Part shown: piece by piece, positions 37,771-47,231 of the stretch
Layout: the number at the start of each line of letters is the position of its first letter
Numbering within the stretch: the stretch's first letter is position 1
NCBI GenBank assembly: GCA_905182835.1
Contig: CAJJDI010000023.1
Location: 1-62,347, forward strand
Direction: 5' to 3'
Source: an uncultured Flavobacteriaceae bacterium
GTDB taxonomy: Bacteria > Bacteroidota > Bacteroidia > Flavobacteriales > Flavobacteriaceae
DNA: 62,347 nt
Program-made: the position numbers and the translations under genes
The notes under the pieces: model-generated
What the model was told of the DNA's origin: nothing
Databases searched by the model: none
What the model saw: only the letters and a program-made list of their open reading frames with translations

Positions 37771-40700
37771 ATGAGTATTTTAAATTCCATTCTTAAAATA
37801 TTTGTAGGAGACAAGTCCAAACAAGACGTTAAAATAATTTCTCCTATCGTTAAAAGAGTAATATCATTTGAAAAAAATATTTCACAGCTTTCGAATGATG
37901 AGCTAAGAGCTAAGACTCTTTATTTTAAATCTACAATTGAAGACTCTATTAAAATTCTTAATGATCAAATAAAAAGCTTAGAGTCAGAAGTTGAATCTAC
38001 AGACGACTTTGATAAAAAAGAAGAGCTATACAACAATATAGACAAGTTAAAAGATGAAATATATTTAGCTACAGAAGAGACTTTAGATGAAATTTTACCT
38101 GAAGCTTATGCTGTTATTAAAGAAACTGCAAAGAGATTTACAGAAAATACAAAAATAAAAGTACAGGCTAATAATTTTGATAGAGAAATTTCAGGTAACA
38201 AAGAGTATGTTAATTTAGAAGGAAAATATGCTATATGGAATAACTCATGGGATGCCGCTGGAAAGCCAGTAACATGGGACATGATTCATTATGATGTCCA
38301 ACTTATTGGTGGTGTCGCAATGCACCAGGGTAAAATTGCTGAAATGCAAACTGGAGAAGGAAAAACTTTAGTAGCAACTCTGCCTGTATATTTAAATGCT
38401 TTATCTGGCAAAGGAGTACATCTAGTTACTGTAAATGATTATCTAGCAAAAAGAGATAGTGCATGGATGGCACCTATTTATGAATTTCATGGACTTAGTG
38501 TTGATTGTATTGACTACTACAAACCAAACTCTGAGGAAAGAAAAAAAGCATATAAAGCAGATATTACGTTTGGAACTAACAATGAATTTGGTTTTGATTA
38601 TCTAAGAGATAACATGGCTAATTCACCAGATGATTTAGTGCAAAGACCACACAACTATGCTATTGTAGATGAAGTAGATTCTGTATTAGTAGATGATGCT
38701 AGAACCCCATTAATAATTTCTGGAGCTACTCCAAAAGGTGATATTCATGAATTCAATGAGTTAAAACCAAAAATTGAAAGTATCGTTTCAGTGCAAAGAA
38801 AATACCTGACTAGTTTATTGTCTGAAGCAAAAAAAATAATTTTGAACGGAGACGAAGAAGAAGGATCTTTCAATTTATTAAGAGTTTATAGAGGTATACC
38901 AAAAAATAAAGCACTTATAAAGTTTTTGAGTGAAGATGGAATAAGGCAATTGCTCCAAAAGACAGAGAATTTTTACATGCAGGATAACAATAGGGAGATG
39001 CCTAAAATAGATAAAGAGCTCTATTATGTTATTGACGAGAAGAATAATCAAATTGAATTAACTGATAAAGGAATTGATTTTTTATCTGGGAAAGACAATC
39101 CTGATTTCTTTGTAATGCCAGAAATAGGTATAGAAATATCTAAAATAGAATCCCAAAATTTAGAATCTAAAAAAGAAGCAAGTTTAAAAGAGGATTTATA
39201 TCGTGATTTTGGAATTAAATCTGAAAGAATTCACACTCTTAGTCAGCTCTTGAAAGCATATGCATTATTTGAAAAAGACACTCAATATGTTGTCATGGAC
39301 AATAAAGTAATGATTGTGGATGAGCAGACAGGTAGAATAATGGACGGCAGGAGGTATAGCGATGGTTTACATCAAGCAATTGAAGCAAAAGAAAATGTAA
39401 AAATTGAAGCTGCTACTCAAACCTTTGCAACAATTACATTACAAAATTATTTTAGGATGTATAAAAAACTTTCTGGAATGACTGGAACTGCTGTGACTGA
39501 AGCTGGAGAGTTGTGGGAGATCTATAAATTAGATGTAGTTGAAATCCCTACTAATAGACCTATAGTTAGGGACGATAGAGAGGATTTAATTTACAAAACA
39601 AAAAGAGAAAAATATAATGCTGTAATTGATGAGGTTACAAGATTATCAAATGATGGCAGACCTATATTAATTGGTACTACTTCAGTTGAAATAAGTGAGG
39701 TCTTAGGTAAAATGTTGGGCATAAGAAAAGTGCCTCATAATATTCTAAATGCAAAACTACACAAAAAAGAAGCTGACATTGTATCTCAAGCTGGTAATCC
39801 TGGACAGGTTACAATAGCTACAAATATGGCAGGAAGAGGTACAGATATTAAATTATCAGAAGAAGTTAAAAATTCTGGAGGTTTAGCAATAATAGGTACA
39901 GAACGTCACGATTCTAGAAGAGTTGATAGACAGCTTAGAGGGCGAGCTGGAAGACAAGGTGATCCAGGGAGTTCTCAATTTTATGTTTCTTTAGAAGATA
40001 ATCTAATGAGGTTATTCGGAAGTGAAAGAATTGCTAAAATGATGGACAGAATGGGCTTAGATGAAGGTGAGGTAATCCAGCATTCTATGATTACTAAGTC
40101 GATTGAAAGAGCACAGAAAAAAGTAGAAGAAAATAATTTTGGAATAAGAAAAAGGCTTCTAGAATATGATGATGTAATGAGTGCACAAAGAGAAGTCATT
40201 TATAAAAGGAGATATAATGCTTTGTTTGGAGATAGACTGAAGGTTGACATTGCTAACATGATTTATGATACAACAGAAATCATAGTTGAAAATAATAAAT
40301 CTGCAAGTGACTTTAAGAATTTTGAATACGAATTAATTAGATACTTTTCATTAACTACAAATATTGATAATGAGGAATTTAACACATTATCATCTGAAGA
40401 AATTACAGATAAAATATATAACGTAGCACTAAAGCATTATTTAGCTAAAATTCAAGAAAATGCAGTTTCAGCTTTCCCTGTCATCAAGAATGTATATGAA
40501 ACACAAAAGGATAAATTCAAAAGAATTGTAGTTCCATTTACTGATGGCATAAAAACACTACAGGTAATTACAGACTTAGAGAAAGCATATAATTCAAAAG
40601 GAGAACAATTAGTAAAGGATTTTGAAAAAAATATATCTCTAGCTATTATAGATGATTCTTGGAAAACTCATTTAAGAAAAATGGATGAGCTGAAGCAATC

Positions 40701-41130
40701 TGTTCAATTAGCTGTTCACGAACAAAAGGATCCTCTCTTAATTTACAAATTTGAATCGTTTGAATTATTCAAGAACATGATTGATCAAGTAAATAAAGAT
40801 ATATTGTCATTTTTATTTAAAGGTGAAATTCCACGTGAGAACACTAACCTTATAAAAGAAGCTAAATCTAGAAAAACAGCTAATGTAAATACTTCAAAAG
40901 AGGAGATTCCTAACATGGATGAATTAAGTGCCAGGAATAGAACAGCTGGAAATAATCAATCTAAAAGCCAAGAGGTTATTGAAACAATCATTAGAGATCA
41001 ACCTAAAATCGGTAGGAATGATAAGGTTTTTATAAAGAATGTAAAAACTGGAGATAGTAAAGAGTTAAAATATAAACAAGCCGAACCATTAATTCTTAAA
41101 GGAGAATGGGTTATTTTTAATAAAAATTAG
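37771..41130 (+). CDS. secA: preprotein translocase ATPase SecA
   Basis: 1119 residues, the long Bacteroidota form. Walker A MQTGEGKT, the DEVDSVLVDDARTPLIISG region, and the C-terminal half motor with TNMAGRGTDI and QLRGRAGRQGDPG are intact. Lineage-specific insertions follow the N-terminal domain and NBD2, and the C-terminal zinc-binding motif of enterobacterial SecA is absent; the tail ends FIKNVKTGDSKELKYK and beyond. It drives preproteins through SecYEG, feeding the Sec-dependent lipoproteins, porins and T9SS substrates encoded in the window. Confidence 0.97.
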   Translation: MSILNSILKIFVGDKSKQDVKIISPIVKRVISFEKNISQLSNDELRAKTLYFKSTIEDSIKILNDQIKSLESEVESTDDFDKKEELYNNIDKLKDEIYLATEETLDEILPEAYAVIKETAKRFTENTKIKVQANNFDREISGNKEYVNLEGKYAIWNNSWDAAGKPVTWDMIHYDVQLIGGVAMHQGKIAEMQTGEGKTLVATLPVYLNALSGKGVHLVTVNDYLAKRDSAWMAPIYEFHGLSVDCIDYYKPNSEERKKAYKADITFGTNNEFGFDYLRDNMANSPDDLVQRPHNYAIVDEVDSVLVDDARTPLIISGATPKGDIHEFNELKPKIESIVSVQRKYLTSLLSEAKKIILNGDEEEGSFNLLRVYRGIPKNKALIKFLSEDGIRQLLQKTENFYMQDNNREMPKIDKELYYVIDEKNNQIELTDKGIDFLSGKDNPDFFVMPEIGIEISKIESQNLESKKEASLKEDLYRDFGIKSERIHTLSQLLKAYALFEKDTQYVVMDNKVMIVDEQTGRIMDGRRYSDGLHQAIEAKENVKIEAATQTFATITLQNYFRMYKKLSGMTGTAVTEAGELWEIYKLDVVEIPTNRPIVRDDREDLIYKTKREKYNAVIDEVTRLSNDGRPILIGTTSVEISEVLGKMLGIRKVPHNILNAKLHKKEADIVSQAGNPGQVTIATNMAGRGTDIKLSEEVKNSGGLAIIGTERHDSRRVDRQLRGRAGRQGDPGSSQFYVSLEDNLMRLFGSERIAKMMDRMGLDEGEVIQHSMITKSIERAQKKVEENNFGIRKRLLEYDDVMSAQREVIYKRRYNALFGDRLKVDIANMIYDTTEIIVENNKSASDFKNFEYELIRYFSLTTNIDNEEFNTLSSEEITDKIYNVALKHYLAKIQENAVSAFPVIKNVYETQKDKFKRIVVPFTDGIKTLQVITDLEKAYNSKGEQLVKDFEKNISLAIIDDSWKTHLRKMDELKQSVQLAVHEQKDPLLIYKFESFELFKNMIDQVNKDILSFLFKGEIPRENTNLIKEAKSRKTANVNTSKEEIPNMDELSARNRTAGNNQSKSQEVIETIIRDQPKIGRNDKVFIKNVKTGDSKELKYKQAEPLILKGEWVIFNKN

Positions 41131-41160
41131 TTAAATTATTAACAATTTTAAAAAAATACA

Positions 41161-42162
41161 TTGGCATACCTTACCCATTCTAAGAAATTATCTCACACAG
41201 ATTTAATAAATAAAATCTTAGCTGGAGATGTTGTCTCACTAAGTAGAGCTATAACTCTTGTAGAGAGTAAAAGCAATATTGATAGAGAAATCGCTAACAA
41301 AATTTTAAAAGAATGCTTGTTGAAAAAGGCTACATCAATAAGAATTGGAATAACTGGAGTCCCTGGTGTTGGTAAAAGCACCTTTATAGAGTCTTTAGGG
41401 ACTTACTTAACCACTTTAGACAAAAAGATAGCAGTCCTGGCTGTAGACCCTTCAAGCAGCGTTTCTAAGGGAAGTATTTTAGGTGATAAAACTAGAATGC
41501 AAAATTTAGTTAAAGATAAAAATGTATTTATTCGACCTAGCCCAGCTGGAAATCATTTAGGTGGTGTATCAAATAAGACAAGAGAGTCGATAATATTATG
41601 TGAAGCGGCAGGTTATGATATTATATTAATTGAAACAGTTGGGGTTGGGCAAAGCGAAATAAGTGTGTATGAAATGGTTGATTATTTTTTACTGCTAAAA
41701 TTAGCTGGTGCTGGAGATGAACTTCAGGGAATTAAAAGAGGTATAATTGAAATGGCGGATTCAATTATAATTAACAAAGCAGATGGAGATAATATTAGAG
41801 CTACAGAAATTGCTAAATCTGAATTTCAAATGGCACTAAACTTGTACCCTCTAAAATCTTCGAAATGGAAACCCAAGGTCTCTACATGTAGCTCAATTGA
41901 TTCTAGTGGAGTTAAAGAAATATGGGGAGAAATTGATGATTATTTCAAATTAACGAAAACCAATGGGTATTTTTCATCCAACAGAAAAAATCAAAAAAAA
42001 CATTGGCTAATGCAAACTCTTAATCATAGAGTTCAAACAACATTTTTTAATAATGAAAAAATCAGGATTGAATTAAAGAATCAAGTCAGATTATTAGAAA
42101 ATAATCAAACAACAGTTTTAGCTGCAACAGAAATAATTATTAATACAGGTAAAGTAGTATGA
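41161..42162 (+). CDS. meaB: MeaB/ArgK GTPase, methylmalonyl-CoA mutase chaperone
   Basis: 333 residues. A G3E-type GTPase with Walker A GVPGVGKST (about 64-72), the switch region DPSSSVSKGSILGDKTRM, and the NKAD specificity motif. MeaB loads and protects B12 in methylmalonyl-CoA mutase. The start is TTG at 41161 (next residues AYLTHS). It overlaps the following glycosyltransferase by 4 bases, though no functional link is evident. It pairs logically with the adenosyltransferase at 36815. Confidence 0.93.
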   Translation: MAYLTHSKKLSHTDLINKILAGDVVSLSRAITLVESKSNIDREIANKILKECLLKKATSIRIGITGVPGVGKSTFIESLGTYLTTLDKKIAVLAVDPSSSVSKGSILGDKTRMQNLVKDKNVFIRPSPAGNHLGGVSNKTRESIILCEAAGYDIILIETVGVGQSEISVYEMVDYFLLLKLAGAGDELQGIKRGIIEMADSIIINKADGDNIRATEIAKSEFQMALNLYPLKSSKWKPKVSTCSSIDSSGVKEIWGEIDDYFKLTKTNGYFSSNRKNQKKHWLMQTLNHRVQTTFFNNEKIRIELKNQVRLLENNQTTVLAATEIIINTGKVV

Positions 42163-42872
42163 AAGATAACTTAACAATTATAGTACCGCTGTATAATGAG
42201 GAAGAAAACATAGATAGACTAAATAAGGAATTAAATGCCTTTTTAAAAATATCACTTGTAGATTCACAGGTATTATTTATTAATGATGGGTCAAGTGACA
42301 ATAGTGAAGAGCTAATAAAAAAAATTTGTGAAGCAAATGATAGATTTAAGTTAATTAGCTTTAAAGGAAATTATGGATTAAGCGCTGCCATAAAAGCAGG
42401 ATTCGATAATGCAAAGACTAGCTTAGTAGGATATATTGATGCAGATCTTCAGACTAACCCCGAAGACTTTAATTTACTACTTAAAGAAATAAATAATAAT
42501 GATTTAGTAACAGGGGTTAGAACATCTAGAAAAGACTCCATAATTAAAAATATATCCTCATTAATTGCTAATACTATTAGGAAGGTGTTTACTAACGATA
42601 AAATGGATGACACCGGGTGTCCATTAAAAATTATTAGATCAGATTTTGCTAAAAAAATACCAATGTTTAAAGGAATTCATAGATTTTTACCTGCAATGGT
42701 TTTACTTCAAAAAGGTAGAGTAACTCAAGTCTCCGTAAGACATTATCCTAGAATAGCTGGAAAAGCTAAGTTTGGTTTCTTTAATAGGCTAACAGGTCCA
42801 TTAATTGACTGCTTTGCTTACCTGTGGATGAAAAAAAAATATATAAATTATCAAATTAAAGAGAATGAGTAG
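42159..42872 (+). CDS. family 2 glycosyltransferase making a polyprenyl-phosphate sugar
   Basis: 237 residues of a GT-A enzyme like dolichyl-phosphate mannose synthase or ArnC, without C-terminal membrane spans. It has IIVPLYNEEENI at the start, the metal-binding GYIDADLQTNPED, and the DTGCPLK segment of this group. It probably loads a sugar onto undecaprenyl phosphate at the inner face. It is first of three overlapping or abutting genes with the LAB_N protein and a GT39 enzyme. The sugar is unknown. Confidence 0.85.
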   Translation: MKDNLTIIVPLYNEEENIDRLNKELNAFLKISLVDSQVLFINDGSSDNSEELIKKICEANDRFKLISFKGNYGLSAAIKAGFDNAKTSLVGYIDADLQTNPEDFNLLLKEINNNDLVTGVRTSRKDSIIKNISSLIANTIRKVFTNDKMDDTGCPLKIIRSDFAKKIPMFKGIHRFLPAMVLLQKGRVTQVSVRHYPRIAGKAKFGFFNRLTGPLIDCFAYLWMKKKYINYQIKENE

Positions 42873-43485
42873 TATAATAATATACTCTATTGGGTTTATT
42901 GCTCAAACTTTATTTTCATCAAGGTTGATAATTCAATGGTTTTATTCTGAAAAAAAGAATAAGATAATTACTCCTACAATTTTTTGGGTTCTGAGTCTAT
43001 TAGGCTCATTTTTATTGTTTATATACGGTTATTTAAGAAATGATTTTGCAATAATGCTAGGTCAGTCCTTAACTTATTTTATTTATATAAGAAATCTTCA
43101 ATTACAAGGTGAATGGAATAAATTGAATGTTTTTTTAAGATTCATATTTATAACATTTCCTATATATATTGTGATTTACTATTACAATAATAATATTATA
43201 GATTTAGATGTTTTATTAAGAAAAACTGACATACCTAAATGGCTGCTTTGTTTAGGTGTTATTTCTCAATTAACTTTCACCTTAAGGTTTATTTATCAGT
43301 GGTTATACTCAGAAAAAAGAAAAGAATCTACTCTTCCTCTTGGTTTTTGGGTTTTAAGTATCACTGGATCTATATTAATTTTAATTTATTCTATATTCAG
43401 ATCTGATCCTGTGCTATTTATTGGTCATATAATTGGCTCATTTTTATATGCAAGAAATATTTACATATATTTTAAATTTAAGTAA
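42865..43485 (+). CDS. double LAB_N (PQ-loop-like) membrane protein
   Basis: 206 residues with two copies of the lipid A biosynthesis N-terminal domain. Repeat 1 (about 7-75) has RLIIQWFYSEKK and FWVLSLLGSFLL; repeat 2 (about 122-195) has RFIYQWLYSEKR and FWVLSITGSILI, so the protein arose by internal duplication. LAB_N resembles PQ-loop transporters. Between a lipid-sugar synthase and a GT39 transferase, it may be the flippase of a lipid-linked sugar; that is inference. It overlaps the GT2 gene by 8 bases and abuts the GT39 gene. Confidence 0.8.
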   Translation: MSSIIIYSIGFIAQTLFSSRLIIQWFYSEKKNKIITPTIFWVLSLLGSFLLFIYGYLRNDFAIMLGQSLTYFIYIRNLQLQGEWNKLNVFLRFIFITFPIYIVIYYYNNNIIDLDVLLRKTDIPKWLLCLGVISQLTFTLRFIYQWLYSEKRKESTLPLGFWVLSITGSILILIYSIFRSDPVLFIGHIIGSFLYARNIYIYFKFK

Positions 43486-45078
43486 ATGGTATTTTCAAAA
43501 AAAAATTCAAATTCAATAGTTATATTTTTAATCACTGCAGTATGCCTAGTTTTTACAATGAATTTGAGTTACATAGACATAACCATAATGGAGGCTAGAA
43601 ATTTCGTTACAGCAAGAGAAATGATATTAGAAAACAATTGGCTAATGCCAACATTTAATGGAGAGCCCAGGTACCAAAAGCCTCCACTACCTACATGGAT
43701 TACAGCGCTATCTTCATTTATGTTTGGATTTAAAAGCCTGTACTTTTACAGGCTTCCAGGTTTTTTGGTCTTAGCAATTACAGGAATTACATCCTACTAC
43801 TTTAGTTTAGAGTTATTAAACAACAAAAGAGATAGTTTTATTAATGCTATAATAACTGTAACCTCATTCTACATAATAGCAATAGTAATTGAGGCACCGT
43901 GGGACATTTATAGTCATACATTTATGTTTATTGCTATATACTATTTATTTAGATCCTTAAATTCAGAAGTGTTTAAATTGAAAACTGCTTTTTTAGCAAG
44001 TATTTTCATTGGATGTTCATTCTTATCTAAAGGCCCGATTTCTATATACGCACTATTAATACCTTTTTTAATTTCATATTTCATTACATACCCTAGTTAT
44101 GTAGTAAAAAAAATTAAGAAAATTACACCAATTCTAATTACAGGTTTAGTTATTGGAGCAGCATGGTATCTATTTTTATTAATAGAAGATCCAACAAACT
44201 TAATTAATATAACAAAAAAAGAGACATCAAACTGGTCAAGCTATAATATTAGACCGTTTTATTATTACTGGAGTTTCTTTATTCAATCAGGTGTCTGGGC
44301 TATTTTCGCAGTCTTAAGCATATTTTATCCATATTATAAAAATAAAATTAAAGAGTATAAAAAATATAAACTAACATTTTTATGGACTATAATAGGAGTT
44401 ATCCTTTTATCTATAGTTCCAGAAAAAAAACCCAGATATTTAATGCCAATACTAATTCCTTTAGCACTAAATATTGGATTTATTTTCAGGTACATTAAAG
44501 AGTGTTATGAAAAGAAAAAAAGTTCTGGAAAAGTACTACTATTTCATTACTTACTGATCATGATTATTGGGTTTTCATTTATATTTATAAAAGGTTTTGT
44601 ATTGAATTTAAATATTAATGCATTAGATGTAACACTTGTTATTTTGAGTCTTTTGATAATGGTTAGATTACTTAATTTAAATGATTTAAAATTTATAAAT
44701 ATTAATACAGTCTCATTACTGATATTGATTTTTTCAATTTCAAACTCCCCAACTCTAATGGAGAATAAAAATAAATTATATAGATCAGTTAATGAATTGA
44801 ATAACTCTAAAACACAAATATTTACAAACTACAATCTGTCTCCAGAAATTATATGGAATTTTGGCAAGAAGATAGAGAATATAGATATTAAAAAAATAAA
44901 GGAAATAACAGAAAATAAATTACAATTTGGACTACTAACTAACAAGCCTCTATTGATAAAAGATACTGTTTTAAATGATGTAAGCTATAAAATCAAACTA
45001 GTAACAAAGTATGATTTAAATAATTTAAATAATAAAAAAAGACTTATTACTTATTACCATTTATTTAGTCCTGAATAA
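43486..45078 (+). CDS. ArnT-like family 39 glycosyltransferase
   Basis: 530 residues with about 12 spans. The first periplasmic loop carries MEARNFVTAREM and FNGEPRYQKPPLPTW, the signature of ArnT/PMT enzymes that move a sugar from polyprenyl phosphate to lipid A or another envelope acceptor. The C-terminal 100 residues form a soluble domain. It is probably the last step of the three-gene operon starting at 42159. The last 18 bases overlap the convergent PAP2 gene. Confidence 0.88.
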   Translation: MVFSKKNSNSIVIFLITAVCLVFTMNLSYIDITIMEARNFVTAREMILENNWLMPTFNGEPRYQKPPLPTWITALSSFMFGFKSLYFYRLPGFLVLAITGITSYYFSLELLNNKRDSFINAIITVTSFYIIAIVIEAPWDIYSHTFMFIAIYYLFRSLNSEVFKLKTAFLASIFIGCSFLSKGPISIYALLIPFLISYFITYPSYVVKKIKKITPILITGLVIGAAWYLFLLIEDPTNLINITKKETSNWSSYNIRPFYYYWSFFIQSGVWAIFAVLSIFYPYYKNKIKEYKKYKLTFLWTIIGVILLSIVPEKKPRYLMPILIPLALNIGFIFRYIKECYEKKKSSGKVLLFHYLLIMIIGFSFIFIKGFVLNLNINALDVTLVILSLLIMVRLLNLNDLKFININTVSLLILIFSISNSPTLMENKNKLYRSVNELNNSKTQIFTNYNLSPEIIWNFGKKIENIDIKKIKEITENKLQFGLLTNKPLLIKDTVLNDVSYKIKLVTKYDLNNLNNKKRLITYYHLFSPE

Positions 45079-45630
45079 AATAAATTTATTTAATAATTTA
45101 TAGGCACAGTATCCAAATACCAATCCAAAGAATAGACCAAATATTACATCTAAAGGAAAATGTACTCCTAAATAAATTCTACTGTAAGAAAATAATAATA
45201 CCCAACATATAAGAAAGTAATTTAAAATTTTAAAATTAAAGTCATAAAATAACTTATATAAAAAAACAGATAAAGCCATCGAGTTAGCAGCATGTGCAGA
45301 AAAGAATCCAAACTTACCACATCGAACATTAATAGATCTTAGTAAAAAATTAAGAGAATCATCACGACAAGGTCTGAGTCTTTGAAAGGAGTCTTTAATA
45401 AAGTTAGTGAATTGATCAGTAAATAATATTAGAAGTGCTATTGAGAGTAAAATAAATAATAGTTCTTTCGTAGAGAAATTCTTAAAAAGAAAATAAATAA
45501 TTAGTACAAAAAAAGGTAAATAAGCTAATTTATCTGTTAAAAGTAACCATACTGGATCCCAATTATCAGAACCAAGATTGTTTAGATATATTAATAAATC
45601 TCTATCAAATTTCAAAAAACTTTCTAACAT
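45061..45630 (-). CDS. PAP2-family membrane phosphatase
   Basis: 189 residues and about five spans. The three acid-phosphatase motifs are KDSFQRLRP, SAHAAN and SRIYLGVHFPLDV, with catalytic histidines in the second and third. Family members dephosphorylate undecaprenyl diphosphate, phosphatidate or lipid A; the target here cannot be told. Its position against the lipid-linked sugar operon favours an envelope lipid. It follows the small acidic gene by 2 bases on the minus strand. Confidence 0.88.
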   Translation of the reverse strand: MLESFLKFDRDLLIYLNNLGSDNWDPVWLLLTDKLAYLPFFVLIIYFLFKNFSTKELLFILLSIALLILFTDQFTNFIKDSFQRLRPCRDDSLNFLLRSINVRCGKFGFFSAHAANSMALSVFLYKLFYDFNFKILNYFLICWVLLFSYSRIYLGVHFPLDVIFGLFFGLVFGYCAYKLLNKFILFRTK

Positions 45631-45632
45631 AA

Positions 45633-45857
45633 TTACTTATATCTACTAACTTCCCTATCATAAAACTCGGAAGCCTCTTCAATAAGATCTTTAGTTTGTG
45701 TTAAAAGTTCTTCCTCATCTGATTCGCTAAAATTTTCAAACCATTTAATCGAGTCATTTTCAAGATTCAGAATAAACCTCGGATAGTCAGTATGAATGAT
45801 GAAAATTGAATCTGGAAAATCTGTGTTATCTCCCAGAATAAACTTAGGTAAATCCAT
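45633..45857 (-). CDS. small acidic conserved protein of unknown function
   Basis: 74 residues, strongly acidic, no membrane span or signal. It opens MDLPKFILGDNTDFP, then HTDYPRFILNL, and ends in a helix-forming acidic stretch. I recognise this as a small protein kept across flavobacteria, from memory, but no function is known to me. It is tightly spaced between a MATE exporter (3 bases upstream) and a PAP2 phosphatase (2 bases downstream), so it is probably co-transcribed. Confidence 0.75.
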   Translation of the reverse strand: MDLPKFILGDNTDFPDSIFIIHTDYPRFILNLENDSIKWFENFSESDEEELLTQTKDLIEEASEFYDREVSRYK

Positions 45858-45860
45858 GTC

Positions 45861-47231
45861 TTAATTATTTAAAATTAATTTTTTAGTTAAAATATCAAAC
45901 CTAATATACAATAAAACAGCTGCAGTTGTTAACCCTGTTAATAGTCCAATCCAAATTCCTTCGCTACCTAACATTTGTTCTGAACCCAAAAAATAACTAA
46001 CCGGAAAACCTACTAGCCAGTAGGAAATAAAAGTTATTAAGGTAGGTATCTTCACATCTTGCATACCCCTTAAGGCTGCTAAAATAATAACTTGAATTGT
46101 ATCAGATATTTGATATATAGCTGCAATAATAAGTAATTTAGAAGTAATTCGTATCACCTCTAAATTATCTTCATAATTTAATGGATTATTTAAATCTATA
46201 TAAATGTATGGCAGTAAATCATTTAAAAATATAAAGCAGAGTGCGAAAAATAGAGCCAAGAGTAAGCCTAGCAAAAGAATAGAAAAAGAAATCCTCCTTA
46301 AATCAACGTAGTTTCTTAATCCCTTTTGGTTACCAACTCTTACCATTGCGGAAACACTTAGTCCACTGGCAATCATGAATGTCATCGAAGATAAGTTTAG
46401 AGCTATTTGATTTGCTGATTGGGAATTTTCACCAAGTAAACCACTTAACCAAATAGCTGTTGTAAAGAAAACAACCTCGAATACCATTTGCATTGAACTT
46501 GGTATACCTATATTCAAAATCTTTTTAAACATAAGCTTATTAAATTTTACAGCTCGAAGATTACTTAAACTCTCTCTAATCCTCTTATTATATTTGATTA
46601 TAAGTATAAGAAACAACAACATAACTACTCTAGAAATCAATGTACCAATAGCTGCACCAATAATGCCCATTTGAGGAAAACCAAATTTTCCAAAAATCAA
46701 GACATAGTTAATTATGACATTAATTACATTAGCTAGAATTGCAGCATACATAGGGTAAATAGTGAGTGATAGTCCATCAAAAAATTGCTTAAAAGCTTGG
46801 AATATCAAAAGCGGAATTAAAGATATAACGACTAGCTCTAGATAAGGTAACGCTAGTGTTACTACTTCTTTAGGCTGATTCATTAGTAACATTATATCTT
46901 TAAAAAGAAAAATTGATAAAAATAAGACTAAACTCAGTGCAGTACACAAAACTATTCCGTGGACAAAGGTAGATTGCAATTTATCTTTATCATTCTCGGA
47001 GTCAGCTTCCGCAACCAAAGGAGTAATTGCAGATGAAAAGCCTATTCCAATTGCCATACCAATAAACACAAAACTGTTCCCAAGTGAAACAGCAGCAAGA
47101 TTAGTAGGATCTAATTTACCAACCATAATATTATCTACAAGACTCACTAATGTGTGACCAAGCATCCCCAGCATAACTGGTAATGACAATTTTAAATTAT
47201 AATTAAATTCTTTGGTGTAATTTTTTAGCAA
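45861..47231 (-). CDS. MATE-family multidrug/Na+ antiporter
   Basis: 456 residues and 12 predicted spans in two bundles. The first bundle has LPVMLGMLGHTLVSLVDNIMVGKL, and the second repeats the pattern near GIPSSMQMVFEVVFFTTA. NorM-type transporters export cationic drugs in exchange for Na+ or H+. The start is TTG at 47231, directly against the def stop codon. It probably belongs to a minus-strand operon running from def. Confidence 0.9.
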   Translation of the reverse strand: MLKNYTKEFNYNLKLSLPVMLGMLGHTLVSLVDNIMVGKLDPTNLAAVSLGNSFVFIGMAIGIGFSSAITPLVAEADSENDKDKLQSTFVHGIVLCTALSLVLFLSIFLFKDIMLLMNQPKEVVTLALPYLELVVISLIPLLIFQAFKQFFDGLSLTIYPMYAAILANVINVIINYVLIFGKFGFPQMGIIGAAIGTLISRVVMLLFLILIIKYNKRIRESLSNLRAVKFNKLMFKKILNIGIPSSMQMVFEVVFFTTAIWLSGLLGENSQSANQIALNLSSMTFMIASGLSVSAMVRVGNQKGLRNYVDLRRISFSILLLGLLLALFFALCFIFLNDLLPYIYIDLNNPLNYEDNLEVIRITSKLLIIAAIYQISDTIQVIILAALRGMQDVKIPTLITFISYWLVGFPVSYFLGSEQMLGSEGIWIGLLTGLTTAAVLLYIRFDILTKKLILNN

